Part shown: positions 16,485 through 26,088 of the stretch, one piece after another | Layout of the letters: every line of letters starts with the position of its first letter | How positions within the stretch are numbered: position 1 is the stretch's first letter | NCBI RefSeq assembly: GCF_002205895.1 | Contig: NZ_NJDE01000014.1 | Span: 124,001-188,000 of the forward strand | DNA: 64,000 nucleotides | Direction of reading: 5' to 3' | From: Saccharibacillus sp. O23 | GTDB lineage: Bacteria; Bacillota; Bacilli; Paenibacillales; Paenibacillaceae | Made by a program: the position numbers and the translations under genes | Notes under the pieces: model-generated | Told to the model about the DNA's origin: nothing | Seen by the model: the letters and a program-made list of their open reading frames with translations, nothing else | Databases searched by the model: none

Positions 16485-19400
16485 ATGGGGAAGAAGGGTC
16501 TGTTGGCGGTTCTGGCTGCCGGTTTGTTGTTGACGATGACTCCGGTAAGTCCTGCCGTTAACACCGCCGCCGCGGAAGAAACGACGGCCGCGCCGGGCAA
16601 AACCTTTTATGTAGCGACAAATGGAAGCGATACCAATTCCGGCACGGAGCAAGCTCCGTTCCAAACGCTCGAAAAAGCGCGCAGCGCGATCCGGGAACTG
16701 AAAAGCGGCGCAGGCCTGCCGGCCGGCGGCGTAGCCGTTTATCTTCGGGAAGGGCGATACGAGAGGCCGCTGAGCTTCGATCTGAAAGAGCAGGATTCGG
16801 GCGAAGCGGGGAAGCCGATCGTCTATGCGGCTTATCCGAACGAAGAGGTCGTGTTATCCGGTTCGCATAAGCTAAGCAAAAGCGATTTCGGCGCGGTGAC
16901 CGATCCCGCGATCTTGAATCGTATCATCAGCCCGGAAGCGCGGACCGAAGTGCAGGTCGCCGATCTGCAAGCGCTCGGTATCACGGATTACGGCGTGCAG
17001 AGTCGTCACGGTTATTATCTGGCGAACGATCTCAGTCAGGTGCCGCCGATGGAACTGTACGTCAACGGGCAGGGCATGACGCTGGCGCGCTGGCCGAACG
17101 AAGGCACGGTGCAGATGGACACGATCGTCGACGCCGGTCCGACGCGCAAAGAGAAAGACCAATTGGCGCTTCGAGGCGGCACCTTCTCTTATACTTACGA
17201 CCGTCCGCAGTATTGGACGCAGGCGAACGATATCTGGCTGGACGGCATCTTCGGACACAGTTGGGAATGGTCGTACAACAAGATCCAGTCGATCGATACG
17301 CAGGCCAAGACCATTACGCTGCGTTACGGCGAGATGAGCGGACTGCTCATGAACGGCACGTATCCCGATTTCCATTTCGCGCAGAACCTGCTCGAAGAGA
17401 TCGACATGCCGGGCGAATATTATATCGATCGGCAGGCGGGCAAGCTGTATTTCCTGCCGAACGCCGAGTTCGAGCAGAGCACGCCCGATATCGAAGTCAC
17501 GATGCTCAAGACGCCGATGATCAACGCATTGAACGCTTCGTATATCGACTTCTCGGGACTCGTGCTCGAGAACGGACGCGATTCCGCCGCCGTGCTGATG
17601 GGCGGAGACCATATGCGCATCCTCGACAGCGAGATCCGCAACTTCTCCAACAGCGGCGTGCTCGTCAATACGCAGAGCCGATTCTATTACGATACGTTCA
17701 CCGGCGGTCCCGGGCACGACAACGCGATCGCGAATACGCATATCCACCATATCGGCGGCACGGCCGTCACGTTGGTGGGCGGCGATCCGGCCACGCTGGA
17801 ACCGGGCAACAATATCGTGCAGAATTCGCATATCCACGACTTTGCTTATTATCACAAAGCCTATAACCCCGGCGTCATGATGGCCGGCGTCGGCAACAAG
17901 ATGATCGGCAACGAACTGCATGACGCGCCCCATCCGGGCGTGCTCGTATTCGGCAACGATCACCTGATCGAATACAACGAGATCTACGACGTGTGCAAGA
18001 ACTTCTCCGATCTCGGCGCGATCTACATGAACGCCGGAGAAACGCCGCAGCAGCGGGGCACGGTCATTCGCCGCAACTACTTCCACAACATCGGGGAGAA
18101 AAAAGCGGGCGTGCAGGGCATCTACCCGGACAACTTCACGATGGGACTCAAGATCGAAGAGAACGTGTTCTACAAGATGGGCAACTCCGCCATTTTGAAC
18201 AACGGCGGGTCGCATATCCAGACGAAAAACAATATTTTCGTGGACAGCAAAGTCCCGTACGAGTATTCCGAACAGTTCCTCGGCGACAAGCCGGAAGGTC
18301 AGATCGCGAAGAACTACATGCCGAAATGGCAGGCGTTGTTCGCGGCCAACAACAATTTCGTGGGTACGCCTTACCTGGCCAAGTATCCGGAATTGGCGGA
18401 TTTCTTTACGGAAAATCGCTACTATCCCGATACGAATACGCTGAACGGAAATCTGATCTACAATCCGACGATAGCGCGGAGCAGTCTGGTGAACGCGAAC
18501 GGTGCCAAAGACACGCTGAACCTTGTGCAGTACGCGAACAACTGGATCGCGTCGCAAGACCCGGGGTTCGTCGATCTCGCCGGCGGCGACTTGTCGCTTG
18601 CGCCTAACGCGGCCGTGTTCGCGCAGATCCCGAACTTCCCGGATATTCCGTTCGACCAGATGGGAACGAGCGGCCAAGTCGGCACGGGATTGGACCCGGC
18701 CGTGCGACCGGTCACGCAGGTCGTCGCTTATGACGCCGCGCTTACGCTCGGCCGCTGGAAAACGGCGAAGCTGCACGCGACCGTGCTGCCGTGGAACGCC
18801 GACGATACGAAGCTGACGTACGTATCGGCGAATCCCGAGATCGCGTCGGTGGACGAAGCCGGCGTCGTGACCGGAGGCAAAACGATCGGACAGACGACGA
18901 TCACGATCTCTTCCGCGAGCCAGCCGCAGTTGAGCGCGACCGTTCCGGTCACGGTGGAAGACAGCGACGGCATCATTCACTATACCGATTTCGAGACCGG
19001 GCGGAACGGCTGGGCCAAAGACGCTTACCGGCCGGTCGATATCATCGACGGCAATCATTGGTATCGGGTGAAGAACGGCGTGACCGCGATGAGCCCGATC
19101 ACGCTTACGGACTACGAGCTGACGTTCAAACTCAAGACGCCGGAAGTGCTGGCCGACGCGATGACGCTGTACGTCTTCGATAAGCAGTCCGGAAGCACCT
19201 CCACGCGGATCGGTTACAAGGCGCGTGCGGACGGCACGTCTTCTTGGCTGCTGTACGATACGGCTTGGGGCGTGAAAAAAGAAGAAAAGCTGCCGACGCA
19301 CGATCTGCAGCCCGATACGGAATACACGGTCAAAGTGCGCGTGAAAGGCGGAGACGTCACCGTTTACGTGGACGGCGCGTTCCGCTTGAAAGGTACCGAT

Positions 19401-20525
19401 CCGCTGCACAATCCGCAGGGTACGGTCGGCTTCTACGTCAGCGGCGCGACCCATCTCTGGTTCGACGATATCCGATTCAAAGCGCTCGAATCGGATAACG
19501 GTCTCGCGGGCATCGTGCCGGCTTCGCGTTCGGCCCGCGTCTCGCCGGGCGAGCAGCAGACGCTGAACGTGACGTTCGATCCGGTCGATACGACCGACAC
19601 CGCGGCGACTTGGACCTCCGCCGATCCGACTATCGCCGAGGTGGACGCTTCCGGCGTGATTACAGGCGTCGCCGAAGGACAGACGACGGTGACGGTCGCG
19701 TCGGCGACCGATCCGCAGATCCGCGCCGAGATCGCGGTGACCGTCTCGAATATCATGCACGAGACGAATTTCGAAAACGGCGGCAACGGCTGGCCGGTCG
19801 ATCCGAATCGGAGCATCGCCGCCGATGCGGACGGCAACCATCGGTATAAGATTCTGAACGGCGCGACGGCGCTGCTCAATCGGGAATTCACCGATTACGA
19901 GCTGGCCTTCAAGCTCAAGACGCCGGCCGAACTTCCGGCGGGCGGAGGCACGCTCTATATTTTCGACCGCCAAGACGCTTCGGGTTCGACCCGAATCGGC
20001 TACAAAGCCAAAGCCGACGGCACGTCCGCTTGGATTCTGTACAACACGGCTTGGCAGCCGATTCTCCAGAACGCGCTGCCGAATCTCGATTTGCAGGCGA
20101 ATACGGAGTACGACGTCAAAGTCACGGTCATCGGCGGCAGCATCGCGGTCGACGTGAACGGCGTCAACAAGCTGACCGGAACGGCACCGAATTATCGGCC
20201 TTCGGGCAAAGTCGGCTTCTATGTCAGCGGCTTCTCGCATCTGCTCTTCGACAACGTCGTCTTCTCCGTGCCGACCGGCGGAACCGCCGGTACGGCAGGC
20301 CGAATGATGCCGGAGAACGAAGCCGAATTCGATCCCGAGATTCCGGCCGACGTACCGTCCGATATACCGGACGAAATCTCGGAAGAAACTCCGGCAGCGG
20401 GCGAAGGAAGCGAGACTCCGGTTAGTCCGGGCGAAGAAGAAGGCACGCCGGCCGATCCGTCCGACGTTCCGGACCAGAACGGGACGCCTGTCGTGCCGGA
20501 CGTTCCGGCAGACGCGCAGGGCTGA
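16485..20525 (+). CDS. Large secreted right-handed beta-helix protein with duplicated Ig-like/lectin-like modules
   Basis: This 1346-residue exported protein has a signal peptide (about 1-30, ending near AAA-EE). A parallel beta-helix domain follows (about 35-740); its opening FYVATNGSDTNSGTEQAPFQ and the PMELYVNGQGMTLARWPNEG segment resemble GH141-type and related helix enzymes. Then come two copies of a module made of a BIG2 Ig-like domain (about 745-825 and 1005-1085) and a jelly-roll-like domain (about 830-1000 and 1090-1265). An acidic, Pro-rich tail ends the protein without LPXTG or SLH motifs. The start follows GAGAGGAAG. It is downstream of the transporter and probably acts on the polymer outside the cell. 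GH141 assignment is tentative; a catalytic pair could not be fixed by eye. Confidence 0.82.
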   Translation: MGKKGLLAVLAAGLLLTMTPVSPAVNTAAAEETTAAPGKTFYVATNGSDTNSGTEQAPFQTLEKARSAIRELKSGAGLPAGGVAVYLREGRYERPLSFDLKEQDSGEAGKPIVYAAYPNEEVVLSGSHKLSKSDFGAVTDPAILNRIISPEARTEVQVADLQALGITDYGVQSRHGYYLANDLSQVPPMELYVNGQGMTLARWPNEGTVQMDTIVDAGPTRKEKDQLALRGGTFSYTYDRPQYWTQANDIWLDGIFGHSWEWSYNKIQSIDTQAKTITLRYGEMSGLLMNGTYPDFHFAQNLLEEIDMPGEYYIDRQAGKLYFLPNAEFEQSTPDIEVTMLKTPMINALNASYIDFSGLVLENGRDSAAVLMGGDHMRILDSEIRNFSNSGVLVNTQSRFYYDTFTGGPGHDNAIANTHIHHIGGTAVTLVGGDPATLEPGNNIVQNSHIHDFAYYHKAYNPGVMMAGVGNKMIGNELHDAPHPGVLVFGNDHLIEYNEIYDVCKNFSDLGAIYMNAGETPQQRGTVIRRNYFHNIGEKKAGVQGIYPDNFTMGLKIEENVFYKMGNSAILNNGGSHIQTKNNIFVDSKVPYEYSEQFLGDKPEGQIAKNYMPKWQALFAANNNFVGTPYLAKYPELADFFTENRYYPDTNTLNGNLIYNPTIARSSLVNANGAKDTLNLVQYANNWIASQDPGFVDLAGGDLSLAPNAAVFAQIPNFPDIPFDQMGTSGQVGTGLDPAVRPVTQVVAYDAALTLGRWKTAKLHATVLPWNADDTKLTYVSANPEIASVDEAGVVTGGKTIGQTTITISSASQPQLSATVPVTVEDSDGIIHYTDFETGRNGWAKDAYRPVDIIDGNHWYRVKNGVTAMSPITLTDYELTFKLKTPEVLADAMTLYVFDKQSGSTSTRIGYKARADGTSSWLLYDTAWGVKKEEKLPTHDLQPDTEYTVKVRVKGGDVTVYVDGAFRLKGTDPLHNPQGTVGFYVSGATHLWFDDIRFKALESDNGLAGIVPASRSARVSPGEQQTLNVTFDPVDTTDTAATWTSADPTIAEVDASGVITGVAEGQTTVTVASATDPQIRAEIAVTVSNIMHETNFENGGNGWPVDPNRSIAADADGNHRYKILNGATALLNREFTDYELAFKLKTPAELPAGGGTLYIFDRQDASGSTRIGYKAKADGTSAWILYNTAWQPILQNALPNLDLQANTEYDVKVTVIGGSIAVDVNGVNKLTGTAPNYRPSGKVGFYVSGFSHLLFDNVVFSVPTGGTAGTAGRMMPENEAEFDPEIPADVPSDIPDEISEETPAAGEGSETPVSPGEEEGTPADPSDVPDQNGTPVVPDVPADAQG

Positions 20526-20651
20526 GAAGTCGCAAACGGATAAACAACGAAACAAGAAACGAAACGAACAGGACCGCCGACGGACAATCGTTCGTCGGCG
20601 GTCTGTTTGGCGGAGAATGGCCGACAGGAAACAGGAGGAAGGAGCATACAG

Positions 20652-23600
20652 ATGCGGGAGATATACAGCTTGAACGGAGAATGGGATTTCATGCCCTTCT
20701 ACGACGATCCGATACGTCGGCGGCTGCCGGAACGGGAGGTCTACGAAAAGCGGAAAGTGCGGGTGCCTTCCAGTTGGCGGATCAGTTATCCGCAGCCGAA
20801 CGGCAACACGTTCGGCCGGATTCCCGAATACGGGTACGCGCCGTACGATCTGCACGATTATCCGCCGGAATGGGACCGGGCCGAAGCGGGCGTGCTGCGC
20901 CGGACGTTCCGCGTGCCCGAGCAAATGCAGGGACAGCGGATCGTGCTGCGGCTGGACGGCATCATGCAGAAAGCGGCGATCTATCTCGATCGGCAGGAGA
21001 TCGCGGTGTGGGAAGACGGATATCTGCCGCTGCGAATCGATCTGGGTTCGATGGTCCGTCCCGGCGAAGAACACGAACTTCATGTCGTCTGCGGCGGATT
21101 CGACCGGACGACGCTCGATAACGGAACATCCAAGCTGACCGGGCTGATGGGCTCTTGGTACGGACGGATCGCGCGGGGAATCTGGCAGGACGTTTATCTG
21201 GAGAGCTACCCGACGGCCGCGCTCGAAAATGCGGGAATCCGCACGTCGGTGCGGCAGGGGAAATTGGAAGCGGAAGTGCTGGTCGGAACGTCGGGGAACG
21301 ATCTCGACGCCGACGGCCTTGCCGCTCTGACCGTACGGCTGACGATCCGGGAAAAAGGCGTGCGGGCAGAAACGGAGAGCTGCGACGACGGCTCGCCGAA
21401 GCTGGATCATTCGGAAACGGGTACGACCGTCATGACCTGCGAACGGCCGCTTCGGCCTGCCGATCCCGACAAGACGCTGCCGCTTCGTCTATGCGAAGAC
21501 GAGAATCAGGGAACGGTCTGCCGCGCCGATTGGACGTTGAACTGGGAAGACGCCGAACTGTGGTCGCCGGATTCGCCGTTCTTGTACGAAGCCGAGTTCG
21601 AACTGCTGGACGGCGAACGGACGGTCGACCGCCTGTTCGAGGCTTTCGGTTTCCGCGAATTTTGGTGCGAAGGACCGAATTTCGTGCTGAACGGCATTCC
21701 GATCAATCTGCGCGGGGATTCGTGGCATTTTCAAGGGGAGATTCAGCAGACGGACGATTATGTTCGTACATGGTACCGCATGTGCCGCGAGGTCGGCGTC
21801 AACGTCGTTCGGCTGCATGCCGAACCGCATCCGGTCAACTATCTGCGGATCGCCGACGAAGAAGGCATGCTGATCGTGGACGAGACGGCCATCTACGGTT
21901 CGAGCAGCGTCATGAAAGCGGACCATCCCGATTATCTGGAAGCCTGCTTGAAACACGTGCGCCGTCTGGCGCGCCGGGACCGCAACCATCCGTCGATCGT
22001 CATGTGGAGCGTGCAGAACGAGATGCGTTGGGTGGTCGGGCGCGACGGCTTCAAGCCGCATATTCCGATCCTGATGGACGCGATCCGTGCGCTGGACCCG
22101 ACCCGGCCGATTCTGGCCGAAGGCGATAATCGTCTGCTGCCTCCGGAACATACGGAAGTCGAAAGCCGCCATTACAACATCGACGGCACGATCGACCAAT
22201 GGGACCGCAGCGTGCCGCTTACTTTCGGCGAGCACGGAGGTTGGTGGTACATCTGTCCGCAGAACAGCAGTCCTTATATCGGACTTCGCGCGTACCGGGG
22301 AACGGACGAGAGCACGGAGGGGCTTGCGCTCGGCGAACGTTTGTTTATCGAGTACGCCAGACGCAGCGGCGTGGCGAGCATCTCGACGTTCAATTTCGCC
22401 CATTACTTCATGCGGGCGATGCCGGAAGAAGACGTTCGGCTGACGAGTCCGGGCGGCGGATCGGCCGATACGGAAAGCGCGGACGAAGCGTCGGATCAAG
22501 CAGGGACTCCGGGCGTGCGGCCGGACAAGATCCCGGCGTATTCGCTGACGCTCAACAACGGGCTTCTGCCGAAGGAATATCCGGCTTACCGGCCGAATCC
22601 GGCTTTTGCGATCCTGCAAGAAGCTTTCCGGCCCGTCACGATAATCGCGGCGGAATACGACCGCTGCTTCTACGACAACGAAAGGATCTCGCGCAGTTTC
22701 GACGTCTATAACGATACGCTGCAAGCGCGCCGGGTGCGGATCGATTGGACGATCCGGCAGGGCGAAGAGACGCTCCGCGAAGAGTCGGTCCGATTCGTGC
22801 AGCAGCCGGCCGAGCGTCGGCCGGTCGCCTTGAATTGGATGCCGCTGACCGCAGCGGCGGGCGGCGAAACGACGCTGAGCGCCGTCTTGTCGCACGACGA
22901 ACAGCGCGTGCACCGGTTCGAATGGACGTACCGCATCGTCTCGGCGGACGCCAAACGAACGCCGGTCGAGCTCGGCCGACCGGCCGCTTATTGGGGCCGG
23001 GACGCCGAATACGAGAGGATTCGGCGTCTGGTTCCGGCCTGCGAGCGGACGCGGGCGGAACGAATTGCGTCTTTGCCGGGCGGAACGCTGCTGATCGTCG
23101 GCAGCCATTTGTCCGATCCGGGCGGCGAGGTTGAAGCGGCGCTGGCGGGCTTTGTCGACCGGGGAGGACGTCTGCTGCTGCTGGAGCAGAGTCAGTGGGC
23201 GCCCGGAGGATTGGTGCTGTCGCGCCGGCCGTTCCTGCGGGCGCACGGCGGAGATTACGGCCATCCGGCGCTGGAAGGCTTAGGCGACGACGATCTGATG
23301 TTCTGGCATGAGGAACTGCGCGAGCAGGGACCGCTGCCGATCATTCGAGCGGCGTACGAGAAGCCGGTCTCCGGCGACTTGACGCTGCTGCTGGAATGCG
23401 GGGCCGGCGACTTCGGCGACGGAGGCGACCTGTGGTCCCCGCTGCTGGAATACCGCAGCGGCCAAGGCCTGCTCCTCGCCAATCAGCTGGAGCTGATGGC
23501 CAATCTGGAGCAGGTCCCGCAGGCCGCGCTGCTGCTGCGCGGCCTTCTGGCCTACGCCGGCCGGATCGAGGCCGGCGCAGATCTTGCAGGCGCGGCTTCC

Positions 23601-24893
23601 GCCGCCGCGCCTCGGGAAGCCGCCGTCTTCGCGGCGGACGGCGGCCCGGCCGCAGCTTTCCTCGCGAAGCTGCGGCTCCGCGCCGCGACGCGCGAAGCCG
23701 CGGCGCTGCCGGCGGGCGCGGCGCCGGCTTCCGCGCCGACGAATCCGGCGCGGGAACCTTTCGGCTTCGGCCTCTTGGTGGCCGAAGCGGCAGCCCTTGA
23801 GGCGCCCGGGACGCTCGAAGACGTCCGGCGCCATGCCGAAGCCGGCGGACGCGTGCTCGTCCTGCCGGCGGAGCCGGGCGCGCAGCAGCAGGCGCTCGCC
23901 CGGCTGCTGGGCCGCCCCGTCTCGATCGAAGCGCACGAGACGTACGAACTCGAAGCGGTAAGTTCCGCCGCTGCCGTGCGCGGCTTCAGTCCGGTGGATC
24001 TGTTCGGCTTCGACAAGCCGTTCTTGTCGCCGCGCGATACCGTCAATCGCCCGCTCGCGGCGTATCGGATCGAGGCCGAAGGCGCGGACGTTCTTTGCCG
24101 CAGCATCGAAGGCACGGCGTGGAAAGACTTTTTCGTGCATGAACAGACCGCCGAATACAGCCGTCTGGCGCTGGTCGAACTGAATCGCAAGAACGCCCGG
24201 AAACCCGGGGATTTCGTAATCGAAGTTCCGCTCGGCGAAGGTTCGGTCGTCTGCTCGCAGCTTCTTCCCGATCCTTCCAGCGACAAAGCGCTTCGTCTCT
24301 ACGCGCGCATGCTCGCCAATCTGGGCGCGTCGCTGGACGACGGCCTGCTGCAAGCCGCGGACGAAAAGGCCAAATGGGCGGTCGAGACCGTGATGGCGCT
24401 GCCTTGCGCGCCGCATATCGATTACGAGACGATGAAAGCTTATTATATCGATCCCGAGTTCTCGCTGAACAATCTGGGCGAAGGCTTGTACGGCTGGATG
24501 AAAAAGCGGGAACGTCGCCGCGAAGACGGCATGCTGACGATTCTCGCCGAAGGCGAAGAACCGTGGTTCCTCAGCGTCTTTGTCGAAGTTCCGGAAGGAG
24601 AACAAGTTCGGAAAAACGCTTCGGCCGACGAATGCGGATTGCCGGCGGTACGCGCGGGCCGGCTCGCTTTGCGTACCCGCGGCGTGCAGGAATTCGAGCT
24701 GTACCTTAACGGCGAAAAAGTTCCGCGTCCCGAACGGGCGTTGACGCTGCGAACCGGTCTGAACCGGCTGATCGCCGTCGTGCGCGGAACCCGCGGGCCT
24801 CTTGAAGTCGGTCTGAACCTTTTGCACGAAAACGGACGGCCGATGAAAGATCTTGCGTACCGTTTGACGTTGGACGAGGTAGAACCGAAATGA
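20652..24893 (+). CDS. Glycoside hydrolase family 2 protein with long C-terminal extension
   Basis: This 1413-residue retaining glycosidase has no signal peptide, so it acts on imported oligosaccharides. Domains are an N-terminal jelly roll (about 1-200), an Ig-like domain, and a TIM barrel from about 340. The barrel has acid/base Glu457 in WSVQNEM and nucleophile Glu527 in TFGEHGGW. The extension of over 700 residues includes a Rossmann/amidotransferase-like stretch (GGRLLLLEQSQW, about 835-850), an unusually Ala-rich GC-rich segment (about 975-1090), and a terminal beta domain. The start at 20652 follows AGGAGGAAGGAG. The substrate (beta-galactoside, glucuronide or other) cannot be decided from the motifs. 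It closes the operon; a strong terminator lies 70 bp downstream. Confidence 0.88.
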   Translation: MREIYSLNGEWDFMPFYDDPIRRRLPEREVYEKRKVRVPSSWRISYPQPNGNTFGRIPEYGYAPYDLHDYPPEWDRAEAGVLRRTFRVPEQMQGQRIVLRLDGIMQKAAIYLDRQEIAVWEDGYLPLRIDLGSMVRPGEEHELHVVCGGFDRTTLDNGTSKLTGLMGSWYGRIARGIWQDVYLESYPTAALENAGIRTSVRQGKLEAEVLVGTSGNDLDADGLAALTVRLTIREKGVRAETESCDDGSPKLDHSETGTTVMTCERPLRPADPDKTLPLRLCEDENQGTVCRADWTLNWEDAELWSPDSPFLYEAEFELLDGERTVDRLFEAFGFREFWCEGPNFVLNGIPINLRGDSWHFQGEIQQTDDYVRTWYRMCREVGVNVVRLHAEPHPVNYLRIADEEGMLIVDETAIYGSSSVMKADHPDYLEACLKHVRRLARRDRNHPSIVMWSVQNEMRWVVGRDGFKPHIPILMDAIRALDPTRPILAEGDNRLLPPEHTEVESRHYNIDGTIDQWDRSVPLTFGEHGGWWYICPQNSSPYIGLRAYRGTDESTEGLALGERLFIEYARRSGVASISTFNFAHYFMRAMPEEDVRLTSPGGGSADTESADEASDQAGTPGVRPDKIPAYSLTLNNGLLPKEYPAYRPNPAFAILQEAFRPVTIIAAEYDRCFYDNERISRSFDVYNDTLQARRVRIDWTIRQGEETLREESVRFVQQPAERRPVALNWMPLTAAAGGETTLSAVLSHDEQRVHRFEWTYRIVSADAKRTPVELGRPAAYWGRDAEYERIRRLVPACERTRAERIASLPGGTLLIVGSHLSDPGGEVEAALAGFVDRGGRLLLLEQSQWAPGGLVLSRRPFLRAHGGDYGHPALEGLGDDDLMFWHEELREQGPLPIIRAAYEKPVSGDLTLLLECGAGDFGDGGDLWSPLLEYRSGQGLLLANQLELMANLEQVPQAALLLRGLLAYAGRIEAGADLAGAASAAAPREAAVFAADGGPAAAFLAKLRLRAATREAAALPAGAAPASAPTNPAREPFGFGLLVAEAAALEAPGTLEDVRRHAEAGGRVLVLPAEPGAQQQALARLLGRPVSIEAHETYELEAVSSAAAVRGFSPVDLFGFDKPFLSPRDTVNRPLAAYRIEAEGADVLCRSIEGTAWKDFFVHEQTAEYSRLALVELNRKNARKPGDFVIEVPLGEGSVVCSQLLPDPSSDKALRLYARMLANLGASLDDGLLQAADEKAKWAVETVMALPCAPHIDYETMKAYYIDPEFSLNNLGEGLYGWMKKRERRREDGMLTILAEGEEPWFLSVFVEVPEGEQVRKNASADECGLPAVRAGRLALRTRGVQEFELYLNGEKVPRPERALTLRTGLNRLIAVVRGTRGPLEVGLNLLHENGRPMKDLAYRLTLDEVEPK

Positions 24894-24960
24894 TCGGGAT
24901 CCTCGCTAGGTCGAAAGCGGGAGATCCGGCAATAAGCCCGCAATAAACTCGCAATAACCG

Positions 24961-25006
24961 AAAAAAAGCCGCCGAACGCGCAATTTCGCGTTTTCGGCGG
25001 CTTTTC
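24961..25006. terminator. Bidirectional terminator between GH2 and AraC genes
   Basis: A long stem AAGCCGCCGA...TCGGCGGCTT with an inner ACGCG/CGCGT helix has A- and T-runs on either side. It serves the converging GH2 and AraC transcripts. Confidence 0.88.
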
Positions 25007-25107
25007 GGCGTGCGAGACAGCAGAAGCGCGGAACAAGCACGACGGCCGCTGCTCTTCCGTACATTTGAAGACACGCCCTAAACGCCGACAGACCCGAATA
25101 CTCCCTA

Positions 25108-26025
25108 TCAGCGGATGCTGCTCCGATATTCTTCCGGCGTCATTCCTTTGATTCGGCGGAACATCTGGCTGAAATACGAAGGCGACAGACCGCCGATCTC
25201 GGCCGCGATCCGGCGGACCGGCCGATCGGTGTTGGCCAGCAGCACGCAAGCTTCGCGCACGCGGCGGCGGATCAGATAATCCGTCAGCGTGATGCCCGCA
25301 TAAGCTTTGAACACGTGCGAGACGTGGTAAGGCGACAAATGCAGCTCGTCCGCCAGACGCTCCAAACGGAACGGTTCTTTGTAATGGCGATCCAGCCAAC
25401 GCTCGATCTTCTCTCCGTGCTGTTCGCCGCGAAGGCGAGGCTCCGGCGAATCCGCCTTGATCGTCGCCTGCTGCTGCATGGCGCGCAGCAGGCGAAGCAG
25501 CAGCAGCCCGGCCTGCTCTTCGGCGTGTTCGTCCGGCCCGACTCCGCTCAGCGTCAGTACGCCGCTTAATTCTTCCAAAATGCCGGGAACATCGGTCTGC
25601 CGCATGTCGTAGAACACCTGCTGCGCCGCTCCGTGCCGATGCAGACTGCGGAAAAAGGCGGACAGCGACGGAAACGGAGCCAGATAAACGTCGAGCCTTT
25701 CGGGATCGAACGTCAGATTGGTCCGGATATACGAACGGCCCGGCGCGGCAGGCACGGCTACCCGGTGAAGCTGATACGGCTGGAAGCAGACGAGCATATG
25801 GTCGCGGATCGGATAGACGCGGTTCTCCGCCATGATTTCTCCGCTTCCGCTGTAGATGTACAGCATTTCGATCCCGCGATGCGCATGGAACCAATGGGCT
25901 TCTTTATCTTCGTAACGGTAATTGTACACGAGCGAGTCCGAATCCGGCGCGGTTATCCGGCGAGGCGCTTCGTTCGCCCGCTTCGCGCCGATCGCCCGTT
26001 CCTTTCGAGTCGTCTGTTCCGGCAT
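25108..26025 (-). CDS. AraC-family regulator with cupin sensor domain
   Basis: This 305-residue cytoplasmic regulator has an N-terminal AraC_binding cupin (about 25-160; HWFHAHRGIEMLYIYSGSG) and a C-terminal double helix-turn-helix (about 205-302; RLERLADELHLSPYHVSHVF and GLSPSYFSQMFRRIKGMTPEEYR). The start at 26025 is chosen because GGAGGCGGAG precedes it; the frame is open for 18 more codons without a ribosome site. It is 63 bp downstream of the GH88 gene on the same strand and probably co-transcribed with it. It is likely to control that operon or the convergent sugar locus in response to a liberated saccharide (inference). Confidence 0.9.
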   Translation of the reverse strand: MPEQTTRKERAIGAKRANEAPRRITAPDSDSLVYNYRYEDKEAHWFHAHRGIEMLYIYSGSGEIMAENRVYPIRDHMLVCFQPYQLHRVAVPAAPGRSYIRTNLTFDPERLDVYLAPFPSLSAFFRSLHRHGAAQQVFYDMRQTDVPGILEELSGVLTLSGVGPDEHAEEQAGLLLLRLLRAMQQQATIKADSPEPRLRGEQHGEKIERWLDRHYKEPFRLERLADELHLSPYHVSHVFKAYAGITLTDYLIRRRVREACVLLANTDRPVRRIAAEIGGLSPSYFSQMFRRIKGMTPEEYRSSIR

Positions 26026-26088
26026 AGTCTCCGCCTCCGTTCTACCGGATCGAGTTGAGTCCAGTATACGGGGGCTCAAGACCGGAAA

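Noticed and set aside
16872-21410. Open frame of about 1500 codons on the minus strand opposite the beta-helix and GH2 genes
   Set aside because: It is a by-product of GC-biased codon use on the plus strand. It has no ribosome site, no domain, and Arg/His-rich low-complexity protein. The opposite frame has clear domains and signals.
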